Positions 5,104 to 5,672 of a stretch of 5,672 nt of DNA are shown here, piece after piece. Both the position numbers and the translations under genes were made by a program. This stretch comes from Rickettsia typhi (GTDB taxonomy: Bacteria > Pseudomonadota > Alphaproteobacteria > Rickettsiales > Rickettsiaceae): the NCBI GenBank assembly GCA_945878545.1, contig CAMCTQ010000083.1, positions 1 to 5,672 on the forward strand, read 5' to 3'. Below the pieces are notes generated by a model. The model did no database searches and was not told where the DNA came from. It worked only from the letters and a program-made list of their open reading frames with translations. Position 1 is the first letter of the stretch; the number at the start of each line of letters is the position of its first letter.

Positions 5104-5517
5104 ATGAAAATTTGTTTTAAACCACCGGCATACACTTCGCAACGCTCTTTTACAAAGAACCAAATTCACAAACTTCCAGCCATCAGCAGTTATATCGATT
5201 TTCATGAAGTGTCAAAAACTATTTTGGCTCAATTCAATAAGGGATCTAGTAAAATTATACTACCAATTGATAGGGTTGAGTATAAAATGAAACTTACATT
5301 TACCACAACTAGTTATTTTGGACGTGACCCTATGATCATAAAGATCGATGGTGATTGCCAAGCTACTAATAATTGCTGCCCTACTTTCTCCGGCATACAT
5401 GAGCATTTACGCAATGGTTTTACTGAAACCATGACAACAACGCCTGGGGTTGAAGTGGTTTATGCTGAGGTGGAAAATTTAGGTGAAATAACAACAAATC
5501 ATTTAGATGAATTGTAA
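5104..5517 (+). CDS. Hypothetical 137-aa protein
   Basis: I do not recognise this protein. The frame can also open at a GTG at 5065 (150 aa), but the ATG at 5104 is preferred because an extended -10 (5066-5074) overlaps the GTG; neither start has a clear ribosome binding site. There is no signal peptide or membrane helix. The chain has a basic N-terminal region (1-23), a central stretch with alternating hydrophobic residues that looks beta-rich (50-81), three clustered cysteines (C85, C91, C92) and an acidic end (HLDEL). Codon use looks like genuine coding sequence, slightly richer in G and C than its neighbours. It stands alone downstream of a possible IS scar, so it may be an accessory gene or a fragment of a longer one. 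An overlapping minus-strand frame (5008-5205) looks less convincing. Confidence 0.55.
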   Translation: MKICFKPPAYTSQRSFTKNQIHKLPAISSYIDFHEVSKTILAQFNKGSSKIILPIDRVEYKMKLTFTTTSYFGRDPMIIKIDGDCQATNNCCPTFSGIHEHLRNGFTETMTTTPGVEVVYAEVENLGEITTNHLDEL

Positions 5518-5523
5518 AAAATT

Positions 5524-5582
5524 AATAGAACGCACCAATAGCACTGGGTCAAATTTTTATATATAAAACATCAAGTTCTATT
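5524..5582 (+). repeat. Inverted repeat downstream of the orphan ORF
   Basis: AATAGAAC (5524-5531) and GTTCTATT (5575-5582) are perfect 8-bp inverted repeats separated by 43 bases, starting just after the orphan ORF's stop codon. There is no T-tract suitable for a terminator, so the role is unknown. The rest of the tail to 5672 holds no gene I can support. Confidence 0.25.
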
Positions 5583-5672
5583 GTTAGTAATAGATATAAT
5601 AAAAATTTCTGGACTTTGTGCTAATGCAAGTATATAAGATACTGAAAACTCGTTTTGTGTGAATAGTTTCAG

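Noticed and set aside
5008..5205. Minus-strand ORF of 65 codons overlapping the orphan gene
   Set aside because: Shorter than the opposing frame, and it runs through a spacer. It cannot be excluded entirely, but nothing supports it.
5571..5672. Minus-strand frame open from the right edge for 33 codons to a TGA
   Set aside because: Could be the C-terminus of a gene entering from the right, but a second minus frame is also open there and no motif is visible, so it cannot be called.

Overview
The window is strongly AT-rich and reads as a chromosomal segment of an alphaproteobacterium. A flagellated, host-associated member of the Rickettsiales (for example a Midichloria-like lineage) fits best. 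The reasons are the A/T-biased codon use, an alphaproteobacterial-style full-length RelA/SpoT homolog (Rsh), a rickettsial-looking NuoA N-terminus, a small flagellar rod cluster and possible IS scars. The taxonomic call is inference; no rRNA or other marker gene is present.

Layout. At the left edge, on the minus strand, lie the first 50 codons of nuoA (complex I subunit A); the gene runs out of the window. A 284-bp divergent spacer (151-434) holds candidate promoters for nuoA and for the rightward flagellar genes. Positions 435-1952 (+) carry flgB, flgC and fliE, the proximal-rod and MS-ring-adaptor genes of the flagellar basal body. A 280-bp spacer (1953-2232) follows. It contains an IS-terminus-like sequence directly after fliE, candidate promoters, a pair of CCTWAGG palindromes and a seven-codon mini-ORF. 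Positions 2233-4383 (+) encode a full-length Rsh with HD hydrolase, synthetase, TGS, zinc-finger-like and ACT domains. Three bases later starts an unknown single-pass membrane protein (4387-4935), probably co-transcribed with rsh. A second IS-terminus-like sequence lies at 4986-5000, followed by an orphan 137-aa ORF (5104-5517) and a 155-bp tail without a convincing gene.

How the parts fit. FlgB, FlgC and FliE would build the base of the flagellar rod. The rsh operon would make and degrade (p)ppGpp and add a membrane protein whose soluble part is predicted to be cytoplasmic.

Most unusual points: (1) both FlgB and FlgC carry what look like Sec signal peptides, although rod proteins normally leave through the flagellar type III apparatus without one; (2) the Rsh synthetase domain has NFQD where bifunctional enzymes normally have RxKD; (3) an unrecognised membrane protein is tightly coupled to rsh; (4) two similar IS6-like terminal sequences lie in direct orientation on either side of the rsh operon. 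No tRNA, rRNA, CRISPR array or intact transposase is visible.
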